This document shows positions 1 through 8,387 of a stretch of DNA of 64,000 nucleotides, piece after piece. The stretch's first letter is position 1. Each line of letters starts with the position of its first letter. This DNA is from an uncultured Methanoregula sp. (GTDB lineage: Archaea; Halobacteriota; Methanomicrobia; Methanomicrobiales; Methanospirillaceae), in assembly GCF_963678795.1 (NCBI RefSeq), contig NZ_OY787453.1, forward strand, positions 1 through 64,000, in the 5' to 3' direction. Made by a program: the position numbers and the translations under genes. The notes below the pieces were generated by a model that was given only the letters and a program-made list of their open reading frames with translations, did no database searches and was not told where the DNA came from.

Positions 1-2
1 GA

Positions 3-551
3 CAACAGCGGAAGTATGTCCGGTATGAACGGACACATTCCATGTCGATGTGGCAGGGGGATTGGAAAGAATTCGAACTTGATAGTTCGAAGAGATGGCT
101 TGTCGCATTCATGGACGATTCATCCCGTCTCATAACCTGCTATGGTGTATTCGATGCACCAACCACGGAAAACACTATCACGGTCCTGAATCAGGGATTC
201 AAGGATTACGGTACACCCCGCGAGATCCTGACAGACCATGGCACCCAATTCGTTTCTGCCAGAAACCGTGAACATGCTCACCACACATTTGGGGAATTCC
301 TGAATCATCACAACATCAATCACATCCTCGCTGGCGTGAAACATCCCCAGACTAACGGTAAAATCGAACGGTTCTTTGGGGAGGTTGAACGACGTATCTC
401 AAAGTTCGGTTCGGTTGATGCAGTTGTTCACTGGCATAACGTCATCAAACCTCACATGAGTCTTGACTTCGATGAACCATGTAATGCCTTCTGGTACCGA
501 TTGCCTCCGGAGAGGATCCTGGATTATGCACAGAAATGGTTATATGTGTAA
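3..551 (+). CDS. IS481-like transposase, 5' end outside window
   Basis: DDE-type transposase with an integrase (rve) catalytic core. The reading frame is open to the left edge of the window, so the N-terminal DNA-binding part is missing; the first ATG in frame is at 42, but the residues before it (RKYVRYERTHSMSMW) already look like the typical lead-in to this core. The three acidic residues are visible: D in WQGDW, D in LTDHGTQF and E in NGKIERFF. The C-terminus ends naturally after PPERIL. Placement in the IS481 group rests on the look of the core and is moderately sure. It sits directly next to a second, unrelated insertion sequence. Confidence 0.8.
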   Translation, partial: QQRKYVRYERTHSMSMWQGDWKEFELDSSKRWLVAFMDDSSRLITCYGVFDAPTTENTITVLNQGFKDYGTPREILTDHGTQFVSARNREHAHHTFGEFLNHHNINHILAGVKHPQTNGKIERFFGEVERRISKFGSVDAVVHWHNVIKPHMSLDFDEPCNAFWYRLPPERILDYAQKWLYV

Positions 552-660
552 AATTAATGCGGGATACCACAAATCAAGGTGCGGTTGCAAAAAGTTAACC
601 ATATGTACACAAAACCGGAACGTCCATCCACGACGGAGATGTGCTCCATGACCCTGTTTT

Positions 661-1650
661 TCAATCAAGGTCTGCTCGAAAATTTTCAATCAAGGTTTGA
701 TTAAAAAATATTGCTCTGTAGAAAACCTCAATCCAAACAAATTGTATGAACCTGTCAAGGTTAGCGAGAATGATTTTGCAAGAGATTTCCTTCTTCTGAA
801 TCTGAAATAATCGAGATTTCAGGTCAGCCCCGAACCTTCGTTTGAGAACCGAGAACTTGGTTTCAACCAGGAACCGTTTTCGGTAACGGGTTGAATCAAA
901 ATTGTCGGTCATTTCTTTACGATATTTTCCCCAGACATGTTCGGTATTTTTCCAGATTCTGGTAGGAATAACCGAATCAGCATTCAGAGATTCCCGGATC
1001 ATTCGGTGCATTTTTTCAGAATCGTATCCTCTGTCCATGAGATAACACTCCGATCTCCGAGATTTGTGGCATCTCTTGAGAAGAATGAAAGCATGTTGAG
1101 AATCGTGGACCCGGCTTTTCGATATCGTGAATCCAGTAATTACCTGCTGATCAGTATCGACAGCAATCGAAGTTTTTAGGAAATGTTTCCGGATTTTTCC
1201 GGTTCTTACGGAGTAATAGTGACTGGAATATCCGCTGGTGAACCCGGACGAATCGATGGCTGTGATAGAGATTGTACCGTCCTCTGAGTAGAATAATTTC
1301 AGAGTATTTTTGAAGAGAAGATCGAAGTACAAGGATTTGATACGACAGAGAAATTTTTGGAGCGTTGTGAAGTGAGGGATAGTTGTAAGCCCGAGTACTG
1401 CTCGGATACGATCCATCTCTTCGAGGTTCCATATGACTGTACGATAATCTTCTTTCCGGTATTCTTTGAAGAGAAGTAACGTCAGAAGTTGATGCTGGGT
1501 GTAATCTCTCCTCGAATATTTGCAGGAATACGGGGAAATCCTGGAAGATTGTACTATTGAAAATGCATGTTTGATAAAACGGATAAACCGGCCTGACGAT
1601 TTCTTTATTGTCTCCTTATCGTTACTGAACATAACAATATGAGGAGACAC
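661..1650 (-). CDS. IS5-family (IS4-type DDE) transposase
   Basis: Full-length 329-residue transposase of the DDE_Tnp_1 type. Catalytic residues are visible: D133 (AIDSSGF), D206 (LMDRGYD) and E263 in the C1 signature [16 protein letters not shown]. The N-terminal ~100 residues are the usual basic DNA-binding part. The last ~19 codons are read from the element's own terminal inverted repeat, and the TGA stop lies in its outermost repeat. AT-rich compared with the chromosome around it, in keeping with a mobile origin. The frame is intact, so the copy may be active. Confidence 0.85.
   Translation of the reverse strand: MSPHIVMFSNDKETIKKSSGRFIRFIKHAFSIVQSSRISPYSCKYSRRDYTQHQLLTLLLFKEYRKEDYRTVIWNLEEMDRIRAVLGLTTIPHFTTLQKFLCRIKSLYFDLLFKNTLKLFYSEDGTISITAIDSSGFTSGYSSHYYSVRTGKIRKHFLKTSIAVDTDQQVITGFTISKSRVHDSQHAFILLKRCHKSRRSECYLMDRGYDSEKMHRMIRESLNADSVIPTRIWKNTEHVWGKYRKEMTDNFDSTRYRKRFLVETKFSVLKRRFGADLKSRLFQIQKKEISCKIILANLDRFIQFVWIEVFYRAIFFNQTLIENFRADLD
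663..724 (+). repeat. Left terminal inverted repeat of IS5-like element
   Basis: Holds AATCAAGG at 663, the palindrome AATCAAGGTTTGATT at 688-702 and TTGCTCTGTAGAAA at 711-724. It codes for the C-terminus of the transposase on the opposite strand. Confidence 0.65.
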
Positions 1651-1704
1651 CGTACCTTAGATCTTTCGGTCGATTTTGACTCTTTTTCATTATCAAGAAA
1701 ATGA

Positions 1705-1766
1705 TTTCTACAGAGCAAAAAATATAAATCAAAGTCCGGTTGAAAATTTCAAATCAAGGTTTGATT
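1705..1766 (-). repeat. Right terminal inverted repeat of IS5-like element
   Basis: Mirror of the left end: TTTCTACAGAGCAA at 1705-1718, a degenerate AATCAAAGTCCGGTT at 1727-1741 and the palindrome AATCAAGGTTTGATT at 1752-1766. Confidence 0.65.
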
Positions 1767-1898
1767 GATCCGGATCAGGTTTTCAACCACGATCATAATC
1801 GCGATTGAATTTTCTAAAACAAAGTCTGCTTAAAAAAAGTCCATGACCGGGGGAGGTTCCCGGCCGATCCGGGTCAGACACGCGGGACTTCTTTAAAA

Positions 1899-3368
1899 TT
1901 ATTTCCGGCCGGTGCCAGGCACAGCTGACGGCTGCTGCTTTCCCCGCATCAGGGAGGCCCCGATCCCGAAGACGCAGAGTCCGGCAAAGATTACGAATGC
2001 ATAGTGCATGCTCGTGATGAACTGCGGGTAGTACTCGGGAGTGATCACTGCCGGGCCGATGAAGATGGCAAAGAGCATCATCGCGACCCCCATCGAGAGC
2101 ATCTGGCCCACGAGCCGCATGGTCCCGTTCATGCCGGACGCGACCCCGTAGTAACGTTTCCCGACTGAACTCATAATGGCGTTGGTGTTCGGCGAGGAGA
2201 AGAGGCCAAAACCAAACCCGAGCACGATCATGCAGGCGATTATATACCAGAGGGATGTTGATTCCACGACAAAGACCAGCATGAACAACCCAAGGGCTGT
2301 CAGCGCCATCCCTGCCGATGCAACGACCTGGGGCTCGATCCTGTCGGAGAGCCGGCCGGCAACCGGGGAGAGGACTGCCATGATGGCCGGCTGGATGATC
2401 AGGATGAGACCGGCATGTTCCGGAGAGAATCCCTTCGTGTACTGGAGATCGAGGCTTAAGAGGAATGTAATGGCAAATGTCGCGCTGTAGTTGATGAGCG
2501 CAGCAAGATTGGAGAATGCAAAGACCCGGTTCTGCAAAAGAAGGCTCATGTCCAGGACCGGCACCGGGACCCGCAGCTCGTACAGGGCAAACGCAACCCC
2601 GAGAATACCGCCCAGGGCAATGAGACCGATGCCCACGGGATCCGGGACAATTGAGAACCCGTACATCACGGCAACGAGCGAGCAGGCATAGATGACCGAA
2701 CCGGTGAGATCGAAGTGCTCTCCAGCGCACTCGGCCCATTCTCCCTCAAGTTTCCAGAGGACGAGCAGGCAGGCAATGATCCCGATGGGAACGTTCACAA
2801 AGAAGATGCTCCTCCAGCCGAAGCACTGGGTCAGCACTCCCCCGAGGAACGGGCCCATCGTGAGCCCGAAGTACACGGCCATGATGTAGATCCCGAGTGC
2901 TTTTCCCCTCTCCCCCGGGGGAAAGACCGATGAGAGGATCGCAACACCCGTCCCGTAGATCATGGCCCCGCCGAATCCCTGGACTACCCGGACTGCTATG
3001 AGCATGCCGGTGGAGGGGACGAGGGTCATTGCAAGGGAGGCGATGGAGAAGATTGCAATGCCGAATAAGAAGATCCGTTTTCTCCCGTAGATATCGGCAA
3101 TTTTCCCGAACGGTACGAGGAAAAGGGCAGCGGCAAGGAGATATGCAGTTGCGATCCACGAGAGCGAGATCGCATCCATGTGGAACTCCGCTCCCATGAC
3201 CGGCAGGGCGACATTCACGGCCGAACCGTCGAAGGGCGTGATGAAACCGGACAGCACGGCGATCAGGAGCACGATCTTTTTACCGGTCGGGGATATTGAG
3301 GGAGCCGGTTTACTGGTCAATACCTGCGTGCCGGACCGTGTCTCAGATATGTTTCCAACGGATGCCAT
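1899..3368 (-). CDS. MFS multidrug efflux transporter, DHA2 (EmrB/QacA) family
   Basis: 489-residue membrane transporter with about 14 hydrophobic segments, as expected for proton-driven drug exporters of the DHA2 group. Motif D1-like SGFITPFDGSAVNVALP lies in TM1, motif A GKIADIYGRKR between TM2 and TM3, and motif C GLTMGPFLGGVL in TM5. The first ~30 residues are a soluble, Ser/Thr-rich extension. The start at 3368 has a GAGGAG ribosome site 7 nt upstream. It stands alone; a 14-bp palindrome lies 69 nt upstream and could be the operator for a drug-responsive repressor encoded elsewhere. Substrate unknown. Confidence 0.9.
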   Translation of the reverse strand: MASVGNISETRSGTQVLTSKPAPSISPTGKKIVLLIAVLSGFITPFDGSAVNVALPVMGAEFHMDAISLSWIATAYLLAAALFLVPFGKIADIYGRKRIFLFGIAIFSIASLAMTLVPSTGMLIAVRVVQGFGGAMIYGTGVAILSSVFPPGERGKALGIYIMAVYFGLTMGPFLGGVLTQCFGWRSIFFVNVPIGIIACLLVLWKLEGEWAECAGEHFDLTGSVIYACSLVAVMYGFSIVPDPVGIGLIALGGILGVAFALYELRVPVPVLDMSLLLQNRVFAFSNLAALINYSATFAITFLLSLDLQYTKGFSPEHAGLILIIQPAIMAVLSPVAGRLSDRIEPQVVASAGMALTALGLFMLVFVVESTSLWYIIACMIVLGFGFGLFSSPNTNAIMSSVGKRYYGVASGMNGTMRLVGQMLSMGVAMMLFAIFIGPAVITPEYYPQFITSMHYAFVIFAGLCVFGIGASLMRGKQQPSAVPGTGRK

Positions 3369-3436
3369 GGATCGCTCCTCAGGGAATGAAGCATCCCTGT
3401 AAGCCCGGATAATCGGACGATGTCCAACTACTCTGG

Positions 3437-3450
3437 TCTTATCGATAAGA
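3437..3450. promoter_or_regulatory. Palindrome upstream of efflux pump gene
   Basis: TCTTATCGATAAGA is a perfect 14-bp palindrome, framed by further matching GGTCTT/AAGACC arms. It lies 69 nt upstream of the efflux pump start, just upstream of a weak TATA-like stretch (GATTATCC, minus strand). Size and place fit a dimeric repressor or activator site; the role is inferred. Confidence 0.4.
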
Positions 3451-3625
3451 GAAGACCGGGCAGGAGAAATCGGCAGTCCTGTGCTCCGGAATCACAATAC
3501 AACGTTTTTCCCTGCCGATATATCTGTATACCCAAGTAATCGCATCAGGTAATCGCGTTTCCGGAAAATAAAAAAGAGGGGTGTTACATTTCCCGTTCTA
3601 AAAATGGGATGGCAGAGAAGCCGTA

Positions 3626-4072
3626 CTACCAAGTACCGAGCCGGGAAATATAGTCCCCGGCAAAAGAGCGAAGGTTAGCATCCTCGCCGGTTTCCAGGAC
3701 AAATTCCCGAAGGCCCCTCAGCGCGCCGGTACTCCGGATCGTGGCGAGTGCTGCAATGGCCTTGTATCGGATTTCGGGGGCCTCGTTCCGGTCCCGCAGG
3801 CGTTCCAGCAGGGCCTCTACAGAACGGCCGCTTTTCAGCAATCCCAGAGATGTTGCAGCTGCACATCTGATTGCCGGATCGCTGTCGCAGAGCAGGTCAA
3901 TCAAGGGACGGACTGCCCGTGGATCATCACTCTTGCCAAGCATGATTATTGCCTGCAGCCGTTCTTCTGTTGTTCTTCCTGACAATGCCGTATATGTCAG
4001 ATCATAGACAGCTCCCCTCCGGGGGAAGGTGCTGTACAATTCACCATTTATTTTCTCAGCCATCAAATCCAT
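3626..4072 (-). CDS. HEAT-repeat (PBS-lyase type) protein
   Basis: Small alpha-solenoid protein. After a ~30-residue lead it has three to four ~31-residue HEAT-like repeats, recognisable from RLQAIIMLGKSDDPRAV, AIRCAAATSLGLLKS, IRYKAIAALATIRS and a last LRSFAGDYISRLG. Such proteins are scaffolds or lyase-like modifiers; no catalytic residue is evident. The frame is open to a further upstream ATG at 4153; I prefer ATG 4072 (MDLMAEK) because the residues before it look non-conserved, but no start has a strong ribosome site. A TATA-like CATTATATAGG lies near 4243 on this strand. Confidence 0.7.
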   Translation of the reverse strand: MDLMAEKINGELYSTFPRRGAVYDLTYTALSGRTTEERLQAIIMLGKSDDPRAVRPLIDLLCDSDPAIRCAAATSLGLLKSGRSVEALLERLRDRNEAPEIRYKAIAALATIRSTGALRGLREFVLETGEDANLRSFAGDYISRLGTW

Positions 4073-4356
4073 CTCATACACCATACAAACTTCATGAAAT
4101 TCAGATAACAATACCCGTTTTGCCAGAAAACCAGGAACACCGGTTCCTAACAAGTCAAGAAAAGCGTCCGCTTACCAAAAGTGGGCCGTACCCTCGTCAC
4201 GAAGTTTTTCCTGAGAGGAACAGACTGGTACATTTGACCTATATAATGCAATCAAGATATAAAAAATTAATTGATAAACAGGATGTTCCGGTTTTCGTTC
4301 TCTCTAAAAATGGATCGGAATCCGCCCGGACTGTTCTTCGCTGTGGTCAGCCCGAG

Positions 4357-4378
4357 GGAAAAAGGATCTTAAAGATCC
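4357..4378 (-). terminator. Hairpin plus T-run terminator
   Basis: On the minus strand GGATCTT-T-AAGATCC forms a perfect 7-bp stem followed directly by TTTTT, just after the stop of the small membrane protein gene ending at 4387. It looks like an intrinsic terminator. Confidence 0.55.
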
Positions 4379-4386
4379 CAACACCC

Positions 4387-4620
4387 TCAGCTGATCATCA
4401 GGCCGACCAGTGCGCCGGCAAAGACCGCGGCAGCTGCAATCGCACACGTTTCCAGGATTGTCCCAAACATCGGGCGTTCCCCAGACTTTGCCCGCCCGAT
4501 ATCGGGAATGATCAGGAGCACAGCTGTTCCGATGATAACGACATTTTTTGCCAGGGGCAGCGGGAGGAAAATGAACGGGATCACCGGGGTCATCGCAGCA
4601 ACAAAATCCGCAATCCCCAT
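4387..4620 (-). CDS. Small membrane protein of unknown function
   Basis: 77 residues with two strongly hydrophobic segments (about 7-40 and 54-76) joined by a short polar stretch IGRAKSGERP. No family recognised. The coding call is supported by clean hydrophobic periodicity, an ATG start and the hairpin-plus-T-run terminator right behind the stop. Likely an inner-membrane hairpin; function unknown. Confidence 0.55.
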   Translation of the reverse strand: MGIADFVAAMTPVIPFIFLPLPLAKNVVIIGTAVLLIIPDIGRAKSGERPMFGTILETCAIAAAAVFAGALVGLMIS

Positions 4621-4717
4621 CTAGCGGCCCCGCTCATGACCGGATCGACCTCTCCTTTACAAAATGCATCCAGACATGTAACACAAAAATAAAAAAGAAT
4701 GGGCGATATGGATGGGA

Positions 4718-4888
4718 TTACTTCTTCTGTGTCGGCTTCTCATCGTGATGGATCAGCCGGCATTTGTTGACACACTCCCAGTTCTCGGGAAGGAACTTCC
4801 CATCCGGTCCCGGTTTCATGGTCGCGTGATGTTTCTCCCCGCAGACAATGCATTCCATGAGTCCGGTCTTCTCATCTACGAGTTTCAT
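4718..4888 (-). CDS. Small zinc-binding protein, unknown function
   Basis: About 56 residues from ATG 4888 (MKLVDEKTG). Two Cys pairs, MECIVCGEKHHA and WECVNKC, in a short knuckle suggest one bound zinc. The C-terminus is Lys/His-rich. Upstream in-frame ATGs at 4909 and 4963 exist; I chose 4888 because GAGCACACC precedes it and the earlier residues are poorly structured. It lies on the same strand 230 bp after rlmH. Role unknown. Confidence 0.6.
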   Translation of the reverse strand: MKLVDEKTGLMECIVCGEKHHATMKPGPDGKFLPENWECVNKCRLIHHDEKPTQKK

Positions 4889-4995
4889 GGTGTGCTCTTT
4901 TTTTGTCATGATGTTGTGAGTCTGCCGTTCCGGATGATAACAATGCGGGTCGGGACATGGCATATCGAGAACCCGGCACGCAGGAAAGACAGGAA

Positions 4996-5475
4996 TTACT
5001 TATGATACGGTTCGCCCCGGAGGATCCGGAACGCCCGGTATATCTGTTCCAGCAGAAGGAGCCGGGTCATCGGGTGGGTGAAGGTCATATTCGAGAGCGA
5101 CAGGCGCAGGTTGCTTCGGGAGACAACGGCGGGAGAAAGCCCGAGATCCCCGCCGATAATAAAAGCCAGCTGGTTATTCCCGGCAAGTTCCCACTCGCGG
5201 AAAGCCTCGGAGAGCTCAATACTCGACCAGGGTTGTCCCTTCAGATCAAGGGCGATGACAAACGAGTTCTCCGGAAGCGATGAAAGAATCCGTTCCCCTT
5301 CCTTTTCCATGGCTGCAGATTCAATGGATGGTGTAGCGGAGAGTGGCCGCTTCTCGTCAGCAATCTCGATCACCTGCAGTTTCACGTACGGGCGGAGGCG
5401 TTTCTCAAACTCTGCGATTCCCTCCTGCAGGAACCTTTCCTTGATCTTCCCGACCGCAACAATCCGGATCTGCAT
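4996..5475 (-). CDS. rlmH: 23S rRNA (pseudouridine-N3)-methyltransferase RlmH
   Basis: 159 residues, the usual length for this SPOUT methyltransferase, which uses S-adenosylmethionine to methylate pseudouridine 1915 in helix 69 of 23S rRNA. Start MQIRIVAVGKIKERF and the C-terminal knot (IIGGDLGLSP, then LSLSNMTFTHPMTRLLLLEQIYRA and the terminal RGEPYHK) are the family hallmarks; the terminal YHK is the conserved active-site tail. Best known in bacteria but present in several methanogens. No obvious operon partner. Confidence 0.93.
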   Translation of the reverse strand: MQIRIVAVGKIKERFLQEGIAEFEKRLRPYVKLQVIEIADEKRPLSATPSIESAAMEKEGERILSSLPENSFVIALDLKGQPWSSIELSEAFREWELAGNNQLAFIIGGDLGLSPAVVSRSNLRLSLSNMTFTHPMTRLLLLEQIYRAFRILRGEPYHK

Positions 5476-5553
5476 GGTTTCCTTAAAAAATTCAACTATT
5501 TATCAATAACGCATGCTACAGGGAGAGGAAAAGAAGAGGTGGAAGTATGTTAC

Positions 5554-5868
5554 CTATGAATTACCTTTGGCATCTTTTGTATCGATTTTGTTGTGTGATA
5601 ACACATCCAGCAGGACTTCTTTCATCATGTTTTTCATGAGCTCCCGGCCCTCATCTGATGACATGTAGTCCCTGAACAGCTCTTTAAACTGTCCCATATC
5701 GTGGTGATTATCGACGAAGGCTAATAAAGCTTGTGTAATGCAATCAGAGACCGTGGAGAACTTCTTTTCCTCGTACACGAGTTTATTGACCTTTTCGTAG
5801 ATATTGGGGGGCATTTTATACGATATTGCTACCCGTTCTCCACGGGTCGCTGGTACTTTCTCAGCCAT
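5554..5868 (-). CDS. Ribbon-helix-helix (CopG-like) DNA-binding regulator
   Basis: About 104 residues. Near the N-terminus ERVAISYKMPPNIYEKVNKLV followed by TVSDCITQALLAFV has the beta-strand/helix/helix pattern of ribbon-helix-helix regulators; the second half (FKELFRDYMSS to LLDVLSH) is a charged helix likely used for oligomerisation. A TATA box at 5891-5900 puts the transcription start near 5869, which favours a leaderless ATG at 5868 or 5874 over the longer frame from 5886. Divergent from the membrane protein gene at 6025; the shared region holds an inverted repeat that could be its operator. Confidence 0.75.
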   Translation of the reverse strand: MAEKVPATRGERVAISYKMPPNIYEKVNKLVYEEKKFSTVSDCITQALLAFVDNHHDMGQFKELFRDYMSSDEGRELMKNMMKEVLLDVLSHNKIDTKDAKGNS

Positions 5869-5890
5869 TCTCATAAACTTGGGCAAAATA

Positions 5891-5900
5891 CTATAAATAG
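5891..5900 (-). promoter_or_regulatory. TATA box of ribbon-helix-helix gene
   Basis: CTATTTATAG on the minus strand, about 27 nt before the ATG at 5868/5874, predicting a leaderless transcript. Confidence 0.5.
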
Positions 5901-5926
5901 GCTGTTAAATGCCTTGGATAATCCAT

Positions 5927-5989
5927 AAGTATTCTCGAAAATTTCATGGTATGACATAAACATTACTTATAGAATACTTTTTATAGCGC
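5927..5989. promoter_or_regulatory. Divergent promoter region with separated inverted repeat
   Basis: AAGTATTC at 5927-5934 is mirrored by GAATACTT at 5982-5989. The right arm overlaps TATA-like sequences (ACTTATAG, CTTTTTATAG at 5987-5996) that would serve the plus-strand gene. Candidate operator for the adjacent regulator; inferred. Confidence 0.4.
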
Positions 5990-6024
5990 GGGAGGTAACA
6001 GGAGATCATCGTGAGGTGAACGAG

Positions 6025-6516
6025 ATGAACGAAACATTCCTCTTACTCCTCGGAATCGTGAGCGTCTTTGCTATCGGTTGCAGCATCGCGCTCCTCTCTC
6101 TGGGAAAAATGATCGATAAGTACCCTGCCGGGGACGAATCGAAACGAAGCCGCAGCATTGCAAGCCCGATAGAGACCACGAAGATATCGGTCGTCCTCTT
6201 CTGGGTTCTCTTCATCACCGGCAGCCTGCTGGTCCTGCAGGAGATCCGCATTTTCCTGATCATTGGTATCACCATGCTCTTTGCAACCTGCCTTTTCATG
6301 TTCACGGCTCTCGCGTTCTCGTTTGCGGTACTCAGCACGATGCGGAGTCAGCGAAAGAAGATGGAGATCCCGGTCTTCCAGCTTGCCCCGTCGGTCACGC
6401 CGATTCCTTCCCTGCCACAGGAGCAGATGCATACGGCCCCGGCCCCGGTGCTCCGGAAACGATACAACAACCCGATTTCCGATTTTATGCTCAACGCGCT
6501 CTTAAAAAAGGAATGA
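6025..6516 (+). CDS. Small integral membrane protein, unknown function
   Basis: 163 residues from ATG 6025, which has an excellent GAGGTGA ribosome site 6 nt upstream; an in-frame GTG at 6016 is less likely. Three hydrophobic segments: about 4-26, 57-73 and 77-106. The rest is a Pro-rich cytoplasmic-type tail ending in RKRYNNPISDFMLNALLKKE. No family recognised. Transcribed away from the ribbon-helix-helix regulator, which may control it. Confidence 0.65.
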   Translation: MNETFLLLLGIVSVFAIGCSIALLSLGKMIDKYPAGDESKRSRSIASPIETTKISVVLFWVLFITGSLLVLQEIRIFLIIGITMLFATCLFMFTALAFSFAVLSTMRSQRKKMEIPVFQLAPSVTPIPSLPQEQMHTAPAPVLRKRYNNPISDFMLNALLKKE

Positions 6517-6518
6517 GA

Positions 6519-7733
6519 TTAACCGAATATCTTTTTTGACTGTTCTAACGCATCAACGGCAGGCAGTTTCTTGCCGGTTAAAAATTCGATACAGGCTCCG
6601 CCCCCGGTAGAGATATGGGTGAAATCATTTTCCAGTCCCATCTTCTCGATTACTGCGGCGGTGTGACCGCCACCCACAACTGAGAATTCCACCTGGGATG
6701 CGGCCCTGAGCAGCTCGTAGGTACCCGTGGCAAAATCCGCTTCCTCAAAGAGTCCTGCAGGGCCATTGAAGACGACGGTGCCGGATTTTTTGAGCACCTG
6801 GATACAGTCATGAATTGCATCCATGCCGATATCGAGAACGGGTGCGTCCTCGGGAATCTTCGTTACCGGGTATTCGACCCGGTGGTTGTTCTCGCGGACG
6901 GCAACTGACTGGGGCATGATAACCTTGTCCCGGTAACGGACGAGTATCTCTTTTGCCTTCCCGATCTCTTCCTGGTATTTCAGCTGGGCAATCAGCTGCG
7001 TGGAGGGTTTACCGATATTGTACCCGGCTGCTATCAGGAAGACATTGGCAACCACACCGATGACGATGACCTGGTCTGCAATCCCCCGGTCAAGCACATG
7101 GCGGGCAACATCGATGGAATCATCCACCTTGGTGCCGCCGAGCATCATGCAGACCGGGCGGGGAGCGCCTGAGAATACTTTGGAGAGTGTGAAGACCTCT
7201 TTTTCCATGAGGAGGCCGCCAGCAGAACGCATTGCCATCGGGAGGCCGACAACCGTGGGCTGCGAGCGGTGGGCCGTGCCGAACGCATCGTTGACAAAGA
7301 CATCCGCCATTGAGGAGAGTTTCTTGACAAGGTGAGTCTTTTTTGCATCTTCCGGTTTTAGGGTCAGGTTCTCTTCAGCATTGAACCGGACATTCTCGAG
7401 CATCAATACTTCACCGATCTTCATGGCCTGTACGGCTTCCCGGGCATGCCGCCCGAAGATGCTGTCAACGTAGGTTACGGGCTTGCCAAGAAGCTGCCCG
7501 AGTTTCTCTGCATGGGCCTCGAGCGTTGTGAAATCTTTCTTTCCCGGCCGGCTCTGGTGGGTTACAATCACAACGCGGCTGCCCGTGAGGGCCCTGATGG
7601 TGGGCAGGTGCTCGCGGAAACGCTTGTCATCGAGAATAAGATTGGTGGAGGGGTCGATAGGGGAGTTGAGGTCGAGTCTGAGCAGGACGGTCTTTCCCTG
7701 TGCACCCAGTTCTTTGATCGTTCCAATCGTCAT
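6519..7733 (-). CDS. pgk: Phosphoglycerate kinase
   Basis: 404 residues, archaeal-type PGK, interconverting 1,3-bisphosphoglycerate and 3-phosphoglycerate with ADP/ATP. Visible motifs: substrate loop RLDLNSPID near the N-terminus, VFVNDAFGTAHRS, the hinge region GGTKVDDSI, nucleotide-binding NGPAGLFEEADFATGT and the C-terminal GGGHTAAV. Methanogens use it mainly for gluconeogenesis. It is the last gene of the ATP synthase operon, 18 nt behind atpD, without a clear promoter of its own. Confidence 0.96.
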   Translation of the reverse strand: MTIGTIKELGAQGKTVLLRLDLNSPIDPSTNLILDDKRFREHLPTIRALTGSRVVIVTHQSRPGKKDFTTLEAHAEKLGQLLGKPVTYVDSIFGRHAREAVQAMKIGEVLMLENVRFNAEENLTLKPEDAKKTHLVKKLSSMADVFVNDAFGTAHRSQPTVVGLPMAMRSAGGLLMEKEVFTLSKVFSGAPRPVCMMLGGTKVDDSIDVARHVLDRGIADQVIVIGVVANVFLIAAGYNIGKPSTQLIAQLKYQEEIGKAKEILVRYRDKVIMPQSVAVRENNHRVEYPVTKIPEDAPVLDIGMDAIHDCIQVLKKSGTVVFNGPAGLFEEADFATGTYELLRAASQVEFSVVGGGHTAAVIEKMGLENDFTHISTGGGACIEFLTGKKLPAVDALEQSKKIFG

Positions 7734-7751
7734 CCAACCTCACCTTACCGT

Positions 7752-8381
7752 TTATGAACTACCTCTCGCCTTGATCTTTTTCATCCGGAAGAGCTCTTCA
7801 CGCTCCATCTCGTCAAGGCGCATCTTGATGAAGTCCCGTGCCGCGGTCAGTTCAGGAATGACCTTGAACTCCAGCGCATTGACACGGCGCTTGGTCTTCT
7901 CGATCTCTTCGAGCAGGCGCTTCATCGTGGTCTCGATCTCGGCGCTTTCGATGATAGCTTCAACGAGATCTTCGAATGCGGATGCAGTTTCGTCGATAAC
8001 GGTGGATGTACCGAGCATACCGTAGCCGCGGTCGACTACGCTCTTCTTGACCTTTGACGATTCAATCTCGGGGACGACAACCCCCATGATATTCTTGCTC
8101 TTCAGGGTAATCTCCGGCACTTCCTTGACAGAGAATGCTGCGGATTTCACCCCGATAGCCCCTTCAACGGTATTTGCAACCGCCATCATCTCGACGGCCC
8201 GGGCGTACTTCCTGAGAAGTTCCCCCCTGCTGTCCTTCGCGTTTGCAAGGATCTTGAAAAATTCTAAGATCAGTCCATCGCGCTTCATCTTGAGGATCTT
8301 GTAGCCACGCTCGGAGAGCTGGATCTTCCGCTTGAGGTTGATCAGTTCCGAACGGGTTGGCTTGATATCGCGCAGCGCCAT
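7752..8381 (-). CDS. atpD: A-type ATP synthase subunit D (central stalk)
   Basis: 209 residues. Long helical hairpin typical of the rotor shaft: N-terminal helix from RDIKPTRSELINLKRKI, C-terminal helix IEKTKRRVNALEFKVIPELTA. It turns with subunit F inside the A3B3 head. Six nt behind atpB, 18 nt before pgk. Confidence 0.95.
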   Translation of the reverse strand: MALRDIKPTRSELINLKRKIQLSERGYKILKMKRDGLILEFFKILANAKDSRGELLRKYARAVEMMAVANTVEGAIGVKSAAFSVKEVPEITLKSKNIMGVVVPEIESSKVKKSVVDRGYGMLGTSTVIDETASAFEDLVEAIIESAEIETTMKRLLEEIEKTKRRVNALEFKVIPELTAARDFIKMRLDEMEREELFRMKKIKARGSS

Positions 8382-8387
8382 GGATGA

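Larger units (their letters stand above)
663..1766. mobile_element. IS5-like insertion sequence with complex terminal repeats
   Basis: Element of about 1.1 kb carrying one intact transposase gene on the minus strand. The inner ends carry a perfect 14-bp inverted repeat (TTGCTCTGTAGAAA at 711-724 and its complement at 1705-1718). Imperfect similarity runs outwards to 663 and 1766, giving ends of about 62 bp. Each end also holds the palindrome AATCAAGGTTTGATT or a variant, spaced 25 bp apart. I could not identify a target duplication, so the outer borders are estimates. Confidence 0.7.

Noticed and set aside
572..588. AATCAAGGTGCGGTTGC as an extra end repeat of the IS5-like element
   Set aside because: Resembles the end repeats but lies 91 bp outside, near the end of the other insertion sequence; could be chance.
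463..651. Frame of 62 residues overlapping the end of the IS481-like transposase
   Set aside because: Shadow in another frame of a clear transposase gene.
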